NCBI GenBank assembly: GCA_965651265.1
Contig: CBFGRV010000010.1
Coordinates: forward strand, 1 to 64,000
Reading direction: 5' to 3'
Length of the DNA stretch: 64,000 nucleotides
Origin: CBFGRV01 sp965651265
GTDB lineage: Bacteria; Bacteroidota; Rhodothermia; Rhodothermales; VXPQ01
Shown one piece after another: positions 1-8,312 of this stretch. Each line of letters starts with the position of its first letter. The first letter of the stretch is position 1. The position numbers were made by a program, and so were the translations under genes. A model generated the notes under the pieces. The model made no database searches. It saw only the letters and a program-made list of their open reading frames with translations, and had not been told where the DNA came from.

Positions 1-39
1 GTCGAGGATGAGTAGCAGGTGCCGTTTGTTAGAATCCAT
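1..39 (-). CDS. gpmI: Probable phosphoglycerate mutase (cofactor-independent), N-terminal 13 codons only
   Basis: Reading leftwards from the ATG at 37-39 gives MDSNKRHLLLILD, cut off by the window edge. A good Shine-Dalgarno (CCGGAG) sits about 6 bases upstream of this ATG. The hydrophobic stretch ending in ILD at the extreme N-terminus is typical of cofactor-independent phosphoglycerate mutases of Bacteroidota, where it continues as DGWG or DGYG and carries the first metal-binding Asp. Other alkaline-phosphatase-superfamily enzymes such as phosphopentomutase could start similarly. The gene would run in the same direction as nth on its right. The call rests on 13 residues and is therefore weak. 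Confidence 0.4.
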   Translation of the reverse strand, partial: MDSNKRHLLLILD

Positions 40-74
40 GTGCGCTCCGGAATGCAGTTCTGTTGAAATCGTGC

Positions 75-172
75 GGATGTCGGATGTCGGATGTCGGAAT
101 CTCTGACCTCGGACCTCTGACCTCTGACTTCCTCCCATATCCTATCTCCCATCTCCCATCTCCCATCTCCCG
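75..172. repeat. Array of 14 degenerate heptamers next to the nth stop codon
   Basis: The stretch can be cut into fourteen consecutive 7-mers without a register break: three GATGTCG, one GAATCTC, then TGACCTC, GGACCTC, TGACCTC, TGACTTC, then CTCCCAT, ATCCTAT, three CTCCCAT and CTCCCGC. The first and middle blocks are roughly inverse complements of one another, so a long imperfect hairpin is possible. The array ends 4 bases from the nth stop codon at 177-179. The same heptamer family recurs at 60208-60291. Confidence 0.85.
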
Positions 173-176
173 CTAC

Positions 177-1046
177 TCAAACCCTATAATCCCTCACCCT
201 CCTCACCGACTCCCCGGTCCGGGTCGAAAATACGTTCATCGAGCCGCACTTCGGGCAGCAGATTTGCTCGACGCCGTGTCGATCTGTCTGCCGATCGCCC
301 TCCTCGAAATAGTGCCTCCGCGTGCGACAGTAGTACTTCCCGCGCCGCGGGTCGAGGCCTTCCATCCGTCCCGGTAGGCGTGCCAGGCTCTGATGGGATC
401 GGCAGAAGGCCGTCAGCGGACACGCACCGCAGTTGGGTTTGCGGGCCGTGCAATTGTACCGCCCGTGAAGGATGAGGTAATGATGTGCATCACTCCACTG
501 AGCTTTGGGAATAATACGCTTTAATTGAAGTTCTACTTTAAGTGGAGTATCGGCGCGGTAGACCAGCCCGATTCGATTCGCAACACGAAAGACGTGCGTA
601 TCGACCGGCAGCGCGGCCCGGTCGTACGCGACGGAGGCCACGACCTGCGCCGACTTGCGTCCGACGCCCGGAAGCGTCATCAACTCCTCGATCGTGTCAG
701 GGATCTTCCCGCCGTACTCATCGACGACCTTTCGCGCCATCGCGACCAGGTGCTTCGATTTGTTGTTCGGGAAAGAAATCGAGCTGATGTAGCGGAAAAC
801 GTCGGGTGGCTCGGCGCGGGCAAGGTCAAGCACGGTCGGGTAGGCGCGAAACAGCCCGGGCGTCACCAGATTCACGCGGGCATCCGTGCACTGCGCCGAT
901 AGAATCACGGCGACGATGAGCTCATACGGATCCTCGTGTACCAGTTCGGTGGTGGGCGACGGGATGATCCTGGAAAGCTCCTCCAGGGTGCGGCGCGCGA
1001 GCTCGGTCCGGCTCACTCGTCTCGTACGGCTTTCAATGAAACTCAC
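177..1046 (-). CDS. nth: Endonuclease III with extra C-terminal zinc-ribbon-like tail
   Basis: This is a DNA glycosylase/AP lyase that removes oxidised pyrimidines in base excision repair. The helix-hairpin-helix LPGVGRKSA lies at residues 125-133 with the catalytic Lys at 131, and the catalytic Asp is at 149 in the PVDTHV motif. The 4Fe-4S ligands follow as Cys199, 206, 209 and 215 with the family spacing C-x6-C-x2-C-x5-C. Family members usually end shortly after the cluster (about 210-220 residues). This one carries about 70 more residues, with Cys240 and a CCPKCGS motif at 263-269 followed by a basic RVRDYRV end, resembling half of a zinc ribbon. The tail's function is unknown. Glycosylase identity is secure. 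Confidence 0.95.
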   Translation of the reverse strand: MSFIESRTRRVSRTELARRTLEELSRIIPSPTTELVHEDPYELIVAVILSAQCTDARVNLVTPGLFRAYPTVLDLARAEPPDVFRYISSISFPNNKSKHLVAMARKVVDEYGGKIPDTIEELMTLPGVGRKSAQVVASVAYDRAALPVDTHVFRVANRIGLVYRADTPLKVELQLKRIIPKAQWSDAHHYLILHGRYNCTARKPNCGACPLTAFCRSHQSLARLPGRMEGLDPRRGKYYCRTRRHYFEEGDRQTDRHGVEQICCPKCGSMNVFSTRTGESVRRVRDYRV

Positions 1047-1120
1047 TGCGATTAGCTACATTCGGAAGTCGCCATAGATGGCAGCGCAGCCGATATGTCC
1101 CATCTACAACATCTATCCAT

Positions 1121-2374
1121 TTGTCCTTTCCACTAAGCGCTCAGATGCTCACGTCTGCGGCACCGATCGCGCTGCTGGCTACGCTGCTGTCAACCCTCGC
1201 CCCGATCTACACGAAGGCGGAGCCGCGGTTGCAGGAGCAGGGGCGGCCGGCGTCCGATTCCATCCGCATCTCCCTCCTCACCGTGCTTCCGGGCGATGCC
1301 ATCTACTCGCTCTGGGGCCACAGCGCCGTGCGCGTGACCATCCCTTCGCAGGGGGTCGATGTCTCTTACAATTACGGAACCTTCGATTTCGAGGACGAAG
1401 CGTTCGTACCGAAATTCATGTACGGCAGCCTCGACTACCGCCTCTCGCGCCACGACTTCGCCCTCGCCGCTCGCGCCTATCGCGAGCTCGAGCGGCGCCC
1501 CATGATCGAGCAGGTGTTGAACCTCTCTGCGACGCAGAAGGCGGCCCTTGTTCAGTTTCTCGAGACCAACTACTTGCCCGAGAATCGATTCTATAGATAC
1601 GACTTCCTCTATGACAACTGTTCGACACGCATCCGCGACGCGTTCGAGATCGCGCTCGGCGAGGCCGTTCGTTTTGCGGACCGGCCGGATCCCGGCGTCA
1701 CTTTTCGGAGATTGCTCGATCCCTATCAACGTGCCTGGCCTTTCCTGGATGCCGGCATCGATTGGCTGCTCGGTGCACCTGTAGACCGCATCGCACGGCC
1801 GTATGAGACGATGTTCTTGCCGGACTATCTCATGGAGGCATTCGATCACGCCACCATCGAGATCGAGGGTCGCGAGATGCCCCTCGTCGCTTCCACGGAC
1901 ACCGTCTTCTGGGTCGAGGGCTATGCGCGGCCGGCAGATCCTTTCCCGTGGGCGGCCCTGGCTGGATGGCTCCTTTTCGGCGTGGGCATCGCGATCACTG
2001 TGCGTGCTGCAAAACAAGGCCGTAGCGTGGTTCGCGTTCTCGATCCCGTGCTGTTCATCGTCGTGGGCATCGCGGGCCTTTTGATCGCCTTCCTCTGGTT
2101 CATTTCCCTCCACGACGTCACTTCGAACAACTGGCACCTGCTCTGGTCGTGGCCGACGCACCTGATCGCCGGCGCTCTGCTCTTTCGAGCTCGGCCGCCC
2201 TCTCGTTTTTTACGTGGCTACTTATTCGCAGCCGCCCTGCTCGCGCTTGTTGCGGCACTCGGCTCGCCTTTCTGGCCGATGCATTTCCATCCAGCCCTCA
2301 TCCCGATCATGCTGACGGTTGCCGTACGCGGGGGCTGGATCTTCTATGCGCAGGCTCTCAGCAGTCGCTCCTGA
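1121..2374 (+). CDS. DUF4105 membrane protein
   Basis: The protein has an N-terminal signal or anchor (residues 10-30), then a soluble domain with the DUF4105 hallmarks: WGHSAVRV at 65-72, YNYGTFDF at 83-90 and YDNCSTR at 164-170. The conserved His67 and Cys167 are compatible with a permuted papain/NlpC-type fold, but that is inference. After residue 270 it turns into several hydrophobic transmembrane helices. DUF4105 proteins are widespread in Bacteroidota and have no assigned function. The gene is divergent from nth across 74 bp. The start could also be the ATG at 1145, which would shorten the leader by eight residues. Confidence 0.88.
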   Translation: MSFPLSAQMLTSAAPIALLATLLSTLAPIYTKAEPRLQEQGRPASDSIRISLLTVLPGDAIYSLWGHSAVRVTIPSQGVDVSYNYGTFDFEDEAFVPKFMYGSLDYRLSRHDFALAARAYRELERRPMIEQVLNLSATQKAALVQFLETNYLPENRFYRYDFLYDNCSTRIRDAFEIALGEAVRFADRPDPGVTFRRLLDPYQRAWPFLDAGIDWLLGAPVDRIARPYETMFLPDYLMEAFDHATIEIEGREMPLVASTDTVFWVEGYARPADPFPWAALAGWLLFGVGIAITVRAAKQGRSVVRVLDPVLFIVVGIAGLLIAFLWFISLHDVTSNNWHLLWSWPTHLIAGALLFRARPPSRFLRGYLFAAALLALVAALGSPFWPMHFHPALIPIMLTVAVRGGWIFYAQALSSRS

Positions 2375-2381
2375 CGGGTCT

Positions 2382-2783
2382 CTATTTCCAGCCCGGCACT
2401 CGTCCTGCCTGTTCGATCCACTGGCGGATCTCGGGCGCTTTTGCCTCCTCGAGGGTCTTCAGCTTGATGTAGCGGGATCGGTCGGTGTCGCCAAGCGGCG
2501 GCGGATTCTCGAAGTCGGCGCCTCCGAGGAAGACCACATTCACAGAAACGTCGTAGGCGACCAACTCGATGATCCATCCGAGATCCGGCAATCCGTAGTA
2601 AGCCTTTCGCCACTTGACGGCATACTGAAGGCCGGGATGGGTTTCGCGGATCGTCTTGTCCAGCTCCGTGACGATGGGATTCAGATCCGGCATCACCCGC
2701 CGAATCCAATCGGTAATTTCTTTATGGCTATCGGAGGGCTCGGGTGGTCTCCTGGTTGCGTTTGGCTTGCGTGATTTCGCCAT
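2382..2783 (-). CDS. DUF1801 (YdhG-like) family protein
   Basis: This 133-residue protein has the DUF1801 pattern: an N-terminal helix with IxxWIRRVMPDL, then ETHPGLQYAVKWRKAYYGLPD, and a central block with the NVVFLGGADF beta strand. The family has a CyaY/YjbR-like fold and includes proteins suggested to bind iron or act as chaperones, but no enzymatic activity is established. It ends 7 bp from the convergent DUF4105 gene. No operon partner is apparent. Confidence 0.85.
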   Translation of the reverse strand: MAKSRKPNATRRPPEPSDSHKEITDWIRRVMPDLNPIVTELDKTIRETHPGLQYAVKWRKAYYGLPDLGWIIELVAYDVSVNVVFLGGADFENPPPLGDTDRSRYIKLKTLEEAKAPEIRQWIEQAGRVPGWK

Positions 2784-2862
2784 AACACCTCGTCGTTTGG
2801 TTGAAACGCTGCCAGGTGAAAATCAGGCGCTTGTTGATGCCGAGCTTTCGAAAAAGGTCCGC

Positions 2863-3927
2863 CTAGTCGTCCGCAACCAGGTCGCGACGCGCTTCGCTGC
2901 CGAGGATTTCATCGCGCCCTTCGCCGTTGGTTTCCGGTTCGGTGGTGGGGGCGCGCCGCGCGCGGAGCCGGTGCTTCTGCTGATCCACCAGCACGGCTCC
3001 CACGATGATCGCCCCGATGATGATCTCCTGCACGTAGTTCGGCAGGCCCAGCATGTTGCTGCCGTTGCGGAGGACGGCCATGATGAGCGCGCCGATGATC
3101 GACCCCACCGCGCTGCCTTCGCCGCCGCTTAGCGAGCCGCCGCCAATGACCACAGCCGCGATGATGTCGAGCTCCAGCCCCACGGCCGCGGTCGGGTCGC
3201 CCACCGTCAGGTAGCTGTACTGCATCACGGCGGCGATGCCGGTCAGCAGCCCGCCGAGCGTGTAGATGATGATTTTCACCTTGTCCACCTTGATGCCGCA
3301 CAGGCGAGCCGTCATCTCGTTCGAGCCGATGGCAAACATGTAGCGGCCGAGGACGGTGTACTTCAGGAGAAGTACCGAGAGGATGAGGAGCACCAGGCAG
3401 ATCCAGACGCCCGGGCCAACGAGCAGCCAGGCAGGCTCCGGGTCGACGAGCATGAGGTCCGTGAGCCAGTTGCGCGGCGTCGGCACGGTCTGCTCCTTGC
3501 CGATCCACTTCGCCACGCCGCGGACGATCTGCATCGTGCCGAGGGTCACGATGAACGGCACGATGTTGAATTTGGTGATGACCAGGCCGTTGAAAGCGCC
3601 CACGAGTGCGCAAGCCACCACCCCCGCTACGAGCGCGGCCAAAGGCACCCAGACGCCGGGTGCGACGCCCGTGGCGTTCAGGATAACGGCCACGACCACC
3701 GTGCCGAGCGCGATCTGCGACCCGACGCTCAGGTCGATGCCTTCAGATATAATGATGAAGGTCATCCCGAACGCCGCGATCCCGATGATCACGCTCTGCG
3801 TGAGAATCGTCTTCAGATTGTACAGCGACGTAAACGACGAGGGCGCGAGCACCGCGAAGAGTGCGAAGACGAAGACGAGCCCGATGAGCGGCCCCAGCTC
3901 CGAAAGCAACCTGCGATAGTCTCTCAT
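2863..3927 (-). CDS. Sugar ABC transporter permease (RbsC/XylH type)
   Basis: This is the inner-membrane channel subunit of a CUT2-type monosaccharide importer. It has about nine hydrophobic segments and family blocks such as FGMTFIIISEGIDLSVGSQ, NGLVITKFNIVPFIVTLGTM and GGxSLSGGEGSAVGSIIGALIMAVLRNG. The start ATG at 3925-3927 overlaps the ATPase stop as ATGA, indicating translational coupling; a longer frame to 4047 begins inside the ATPase gene and is not favoured. The C-terminus has a hydrophilic tail of about 40 residues. Substrate cannot be read from the sequence; ribose, xylose or galactose are likely classes. Confidence 0.93.
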   Translation of the reverse strand: MRDYRRLLSELGPLIGLVFVFALFAVLAPSSFTSLYNLKTILTQSVIIGIAAFGMTFIIISEGIDLSVGSQIALGTVVVAVILNATGVAPGVWVPLAALVAGVVACALVGAFNGLVITKFNIVPFIVTLGTMQIVRGVAKWIGKEQTVPTPRNWLTDLMLVDPEPAWLLVGPGVWICLVLLILSVLLLKYTVLGRYMFAIGSNEMTARLCGIKVDKVKIIIYTLGGLLTGIAAVMQYSYLTVGDPTAAVGLELDIIAAVVIGGGSLSGGEGSAVGSIIGALIMAVLRNGSNMLGLPNYVQEIIIGAIIVGAVLVDQQKHRLRARRAPTTEPETNGEGRDEILGSEARRDLVADD

Positions 3928-5438
3928 GCGGCCACCGCGTCGTCCACGCCCGAAGTCGCAAAGCGCATGATGGACTGCTCGGTCCACGCATCGACAGGCC
4001 GCACCGCCGAGAGCCGCCCCCTGTACATCACGCCGATCGTGTCGCACACCCCCAGCAGCTCCGGCAGATAGGAGGAGATCATCACGATGGCCTTCCTGCG
4101 CTCGGCCAGCCGATGGATGAGCCGGTAAATCTCGGCCTTGCTGCCGATGTCGATGCCGCGTGTGGGCTCATCCAGAAAGAGGATGTCGTTGTCCTGGTTC
4201 AGCAGGCGGGCCAGACAGACCTTCTGCTGATTGCCGCCGGATAGCTCCACGGCCGGCTGCTCCTCATCGCGCGTGCGGATGCCCAGCGCCTGGATCCACT
4301 TTCGCGCATCGCTCCGCTCCCGTCGCAGGTTCAGAAGTCCACGGCGGGTGTAGCGCTTCAGGTCGGAGAGTGTAAGATTGGCCGTCAGCGGGAGGCCAAG
4401 GGCCAATCCTTCGTCCTTCCGGTTCTCGCTCAGCAGATCGATGCCCTCCTGCAAAGCCCGACCGGGGGTGAGGTAGGCCGCTTTGAGCGCCGGCTTCCCG
4501 GAGATCCCAATGCTCCCGTCGCCGGCAGACTCGAGGCCGAATATCGTGCGCACGGCTTTCGATCGCCCGGCCCCCACGAGGCCGGCGATGCCCAGGATCT
4601 CGCCGCGCCGCAGTGAGAAGGAGATGCCGTCCGGGTATCCCACGCGCGCGGAGAGCGAATCGACGCGCAGCACCTCCTCCCCCATCTCGTGCTTGCGCGA
4701 GGGAAAGAGCTCCTCCACGGTTCGCCCCACCATGTCCTCGATGAGCTTGTCGATGCTCGTATCCTCAACCCGACCGGACGAGACGGTCTCCCCATCCCGA
4801 ATCACCGTATAGCGATCGCAGATCTCGCGTACCTCCTCCAGGAAGTGGCTGATGTAGATCACGGCCACGCCGCGATCGCGTAACCGCCGGATAACTTCGA
4901 ACAGCGCCCGCGTGTCCGCCGCGGCAAGAGAGCTCGTCGGCTCGTCCATCACCACGACGCGCGCGTTCAGGAGCAAGGCCCGCGCAATCTCCACCAACTG
5001 CTGCTTGCCGATGGAGAGCGCACGGACGCGCTCCGCGGGGTCGATCCCCTCCTGCCCCAGCCAACCCAGGACCTCGCGGACCTCCTCCGTTCGCGGCCGC
5101 AGCCAGCCTAACCGTGACCTCTCGGCGCCGAGCGTCACGTTCTCCTCCACCGTCAGGTGCGGCGCCAGCACGAGCTCCTGGTAGATCATGCTGATTCCGG
5201 CACGCCTCCCGTCCAATGGCGAGTACGGCTCGTACCGCTCACCATCCAGCCACATCTCGCCACGATCCGGTCGATACACGCCGGCGAGGACTTTCATCAG
5301 CGTGCTCTTACCGGCCCCGTTCTCGCCGATGAGCGCGTGCACCTCGCCGGGATGCGCCTCCATCGACACGCCGCGTAGCGCCTGCACGGGCCCGAAGGAT
5401 TTGTGGATGTCGAGCAGCCGAAGAACGGATTTAGCCAT
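3924..5438 (-). CDS. Sugar ABC transporter ATP-binding protein (RbsA/MglA type, two ATPase domains)
   Basis: This cytoplasmic energising subunit of the CUT2 importer has 504 residues and two nucleotide-binding domains. The first has Walker A GENGAGKST at 38-46, a signature LSIGKQQ and Walker B VVMDEPTSSL. The second has a degenerate Walker A (GLVGAGRSK) but an intact signature LSGGNQQKV and Walker B LFLDEPTRGID. This asymmetry is normal for the family. The start at 5438 is preceded by AGAAGG; the frame extends 14 codons further upstream without support. The gene lies between the binding-protein and permease genes in one operon. Confidence 0.95.
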   Translation of the reverse strand: MAKSVLRLLDIHKSFGPVQALRGVSMEAHPGEVHALIGENGAGKSTLMKVLAGVYRPDRGEMWLDGERYEPYSPLDGRRAGISMIYQELVLAPHLTVEENVTLGAERSRLGWLRPRTEEVREVLGWLGQEGIDPAERVRALSIGKQQLVEIARALLLNARVVVMDEPTSSLAAADTRALFEVIRRLRDRGVAVIYISHFLEEVREICDRYTVIRDGETVSSGRVEDTSIDKLIEDMVGRTVEELFPSRKHEMGEEVLRVDSLSARVGYPDGISFSLRRGEILGIAGLVGAGRSKAVRTIFGLESAGDGSIGISGKPALKAAYLTPGRALQEGIDLLSENRKDEGLALGLPLTANLTLSDLKRYTRRGLLNLRRERSDARKWIQALGIRTRDEEQPAVELSGGNQQKVCLARLLNQDNDILFLDEPTRGIDIGSKAEIYRLIHRLAERRKAIVMISSYLPELLGVCDTIGVMYRGRLSAVRPVDAWTEQSIMRFATSGVDDAVAA

Positions 5439-5510
5439 GGCGGGCCTTCTCTTCACGCCGGCCGGCACCCGACGCCGCACGTCCCTCGTGCGCGTGCTCG
5501 GCGATGAACG

Positions 5511-6500
5511 TCAGACGCCGTGCAACCACCGCTCCAGATCCGGATGGATGAGGTCCTGGATGTCCGGATCGTCCACGTTGTCGGGCGTCACGAGGACCGA
5601 CCGCGTATCGACCTTCTCGTCGAAATCCTCGCCCTTGATGATGCGCACGGCCGTTTGCACGCCCTCGAATCCCATCGTGAAGGGATCCTGCACGACGAGT
5701 CCGTCGATCTTGCCCTCCCGCATGCCGTCGAGCAGAGACTGATTGATGTCGAAGCCCACGAGCCGGACGTTCCCGGCGCGGCCCGCCGTCTCGAGGGCGC
5801 GCAGCATGCCCTGCGTCGACGTCTCGTTCGGGCACCAGATGCCGTCCACCTCGGCAAAGCGGTTCAGGAGATTCTGCGAGACCTGGAGCGCGCTCCCCAT
5901 CGTGGCGCCTGCGTAGATGTTGTCGACGAGCAGGGTGGCATTCGGGGCGTGCTCTCGCAGAGCATCCAAAAAGCCGCGCTCGCGCTCGGTGGTGCTCGCC
6001 GAGCCTTCCTGAAATCGGAGCATGATGATGCGCCCCTCTCCGCCGAGTAGCTCGGCGAGATGGCGGCCTCCCATCCGGCCGCCTTCGTAGTTGTTCGTGG
6101 CGATGAAACTGGTGTGGGCATGCGACTCGAGCCCCGAGTCGATGATCACGACCGGTATTCCGCGCCGGACGGCCGCCTCGACAGGGCGGGCGAGGCTGCG
6201 CGAGTCGAGCGGCGCCAGCACGATGGCGTCGATGCCGCGGCTGACGAAGTTCTGGACGACCTGGATCTGCATCTGGCGGTCGTCCTCCTTCTGCGGGCCC
6301 TGCCAGACGATGTCCACGCCGAGCTCTTGTCCCGCCTTTTCGGCGCCCGCATGGATGGATTTCCAGAACTCGTGGGTCGTGCCCTTGGGGATGACGGCGA
6401 TCTGGAGGCTTTCGCCTGCGGCTCCGGCATCCTCGGCGGAGCTCCGGCAGCCGACCATCAAGAGCAAAACGAAAAGCAGGAGTAGGAGGCTCGTGCGCAT
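5511..6500 (-). CDS. Periplasmic sugar-binding lipoprotein (RbsB-like)
   Basis: This is the substrate-binding component of the ABC importer encoded downstream. The N-terminus MRTSLLLLLFVLLLMVGC is a lipoprotein signal ending at a lipobox Cys, so the protein is probably tethered rather than free. The mature part shows periplasmic-binding-protein-I features: QIAVIPKGTTHEFWKSIHAGAEKAGQELG, then IDAIVLAPLDSRSLARPVEAAVRRGIPVVIIDSG, and a late DGLVVQDPFTMGFEGV. The start chosen at 6500 gives the lipoprotein signal directly; an ATG at 6542 would add 14 hydrophilic residues. First gene of the three-gene transporter operon. Confidence 0.92.
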   Translation of the reverse strand: MRTSLLLLLFVLLLMVGCRSSAEDAGAAGESLQIAVIPKGTTHEFWKSIHAGAEKAGQELGVDIVWQGPQKEDDRQMQIQVVQNFVSRGIDAIVLAPLDSRSLARPVEAAVRRGIPVVIIDSGLESHAHTSFIATNNYEGGRMGGRHLAELLGGEGRIIMLRFQEGSASTTERERGFLDALREHAPNATLLVDNIYAGATMGSALQVSQNLLNRFAEVDGIWCPNETSTQGMLRALETAGRAGNVRLVGFDINQSLLDGMREGKIDGLVVQDPFTMGFEGVQTAVRIIKGEDFDEKVDTRSVLVTPDNVDDPDIQDLIHPDLERWLHGV

Positions 6501-6575
6501 GAAAAAACGACCGAGTGATGAACGGATGCGGTCCGCCTCCAAGATACGCGAAATGAACGGCGCGTGAAATTGCCG

Positions 6576-7772
6576 CTATTTCGGCTCTGCCGTCAGCCGG
6601 TACACATTGCCGTCGAACGCCAGAACGTAAAGCTCTCCATCCTCATCGATCCCGAACGACGAGATATTCAAATTCGTGTCGAAGAGGTCCTCATTTTCCG
6701 CCTGACCGTTCTCGTAGGTGAGGGCCCAGATCCGGCCTGAGACGAAGTCGGCATAGACGTACCGCCCTGCGAGCGATGGTGCCGACGGTCCCCGATAGAC
6801 GTATCCTCCCGTCACGGAGCCTCCTTGAGAGTGCGGATACTCCCAAACGGGCATTACGAGGCCCGTTTGATCACAGTTCGTTCGCGGCTCGAAGCAGTGG
6901 AAGCCCTCCATCACATCCCATCCGTAGTTGCCGCCCTTCTCGATGATGTCGATCTCTTCGTACGCGTTCTGCCCGACATCGCCGGCCCACAGCCTGTTCG
7001 TCTCCGGATCGAAGCTGATCCTCCACGGATTCCGCAAACCGTAGGCGTAGATCTCTTCGCGATACCCGTCCGGGTTGCCCACGAACGGGTTGTCCGGCGG
7101 GATGGCGTACGGCGAACCTCCATCCACATCGATGCGCAGAATCGACCCCAGAAGAGTCGCCGGATTCTCGGCATTGTCCTGCGGATCACCTCCGCTGCCC
7201 CCGTCCCCAAGCGTGATGTAAAGGTACCCGTCCGGCCCGAAGACGATCTGGCCTGCGTTGTGATTGCTGTAGGGCTGTGCGACCTCGAGGATGATCTCCT
7301 CGCTCGCACTCAAGGCGCGGTTCGGATTCTGCGGATCCACGTGGTATCGTGCGATGACGGTGCGCAGCGGCCCCGGTGCCGTGTAATCGACAAAGAACGC
7401 ACCGTTCTCAGCAAAGTCTGGATGGAAGGCGAGCCCGAGCAGCCCCTTCTCGCCCCCGAAATCGACGCGGTTGCGTATGTCGAGGAATACGGGTGCATCC
7501 GTCACGGTCGGATCGTTGTTGAAGACGCGGATCACACCCGCCTGCTCGACGACAAAGACCCGGTTCGAGCCGTCATTGGGGATCTGAAAGTCGACGGGGC
7601 GATCGAATCGAACGTTTGGAAAGGCCACTTCGAGCCGAAGCTCCCCATCCACCTGCTCGAGGCCGGATTGATTGCAGGCCGAAGCGAATATCGCCAGGAG
7701 CAGCATCGTCGGCCCGGCGAAGAGGTGGCGTCCAAGAAGCGGAACGATTCCCACGGAACAAGCAGCGAACAA
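6576..7772 (-). CDS. PQQ-dependent sugar dehydrogenase (GSDH/YliI family), lipoprotein
   Basis: The protein is a six-bladed beta-propeller of the glucose/sorbosone dehydrogenase family. It shows PVDFQIPNDGSNRVFVVEQAGVIRVF, GEKGLLGLAFHPDF, FGPDGYLYITLGDGGSGGDPQDNAQ-like (here DNAENP) and GLRNPWRISFDPETNRLWAGDVGQNAYEEI. Homologues oxidise aldoses in the periplasm with PQQ. An N-terminal leader ends in FASAC, suggesting a lipoprotein. The start may be 7772 or the internal ATG at 7706, which puts the hydrophobic stretch right at the N-terminus. It sits between a receiver protein and a sugar transporter, so a role in sugar use is plausible. Confidence 0.9.
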   Translation of the reverse strand: MFAACSVGIVPLLGRHLFAGPTMLLLAIFASACNQSGLEQVDGELRLEVAFPNVRFDRPVDFQIPNDGSNRVFVVEQAGVIRVFNNDPTVTDAPVFLDIRNRVDFGGEKGLLGLAFHPDFAENGAFFVDYTAPGPLRTVIARYHVDPQNPNRALSASEEIILEVAQPYSNHNAGQIVFGPDGYLYITLGDGGSGGDPQDNAENPATLLGSILRIDVDGGSPYAIPPDNPFVGNPDGYREEIYAYGLRNPWRISFDPETNRLWAGDVGQNAYEEIDIIEKGGNYGWDVMEGFHCFEPRTNCDQTGLVMPVWEYPHSQGGSVTGGYVYRGPSAPSLAGRYVYADFVSGRIWALTYENGQAENEDLFDTNLNISSFGIDEDGELYVLAFDGNVYRLTAEPK

Positions 7773-7774
7773 GG

Positions 7775-8164
7775 TCAGGTTGTCTGCAGCAGGTTCGTGA
7801 CCGTCTGCATCAGCTCTTCCATCGAGAACGGCTTTACCAAGAAGCCCTGGATGCCGAGTTGCGCCGCATTTCGGCGAAGTTCGAGCTCGGGATCCACGGT
7901 GATGATCACCACGGGCGTGTCGGTCAGCCCCTCGGTGCTGCGCAGCGCGTTCAGGAACTCCACGCCGTCGAGCTCCGGCATCCGATAATCCACGAGGATG
8001 AGGTTCGGACTATGCTCGGATGCGGCGGCGATTCCCTCGAGACCATCGCCGGCGCTCAGCACGTCGTATCCACGCTCCTCGAGTGCCATCGTAACGCTCG
8101 CTCGGAGGTCCTCCTCGTCGTCGACGATGAGCACAGACTTCTTGCTCCGGGTGGGTGGTTGCAT
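7775..8164 (-). CDS. Stand-alone response regulator receiver domain
   Basis: This 129-residue protein is a single CheY-like receiver without an output domain. It has the acidic pair in VLIVDDEEDLR (about residues 12-19), the phospho-acceptor Asp in LILVDYRMPELDG (about 57), the Thr in VVIITVD and the Lys in GFLVKPFS. It ends two bases before the start of the sugar dehydrogenase, so the two may be cotranscribed. No cognate kinase lies next to it. Single receivers often act by protein-protein contact. Confidence 0.93.
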   Translation of the reverse strand: MQPPTRSKKSVLIVDDEEDLRASVTMALEERGYDVLSAGDGLEGIAAASEHSPNLILVDYRMPELDGVEFLNALRSTEGLTDTPVVIITVDPELELRRNAAQLGIQGFLVKPFSMEELMQTVTNLLQTT

Positions 8165-8312
8165 GGCTCAGGTACAGGACAGGGTCAGCACAAAATAAAT
8201 GGACGCGGAGAATGGTGCCGGGTTCGATTCATGAGCTCTCGCGGACCAGAACATTACGATTTTCGGACCCGGCCGCGTTTCTGCTCTCTTGCTCGCGCTA
8301 CCCGTGGATCGT

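Noticed and set aside
1190..2161. 323-codon open frame on the minus strand
   Set aside because: Antisense shadow of the DUF4105 gene in GC-rich DNA; low-complexity Arg/Glu-rich translation without a motif.
6825..7988. 387-codon open frame on the plus strand
   Set aside because: Antisense to the sugar dehydrogenase and receiver genes, whose motifs are clear on the other strand.
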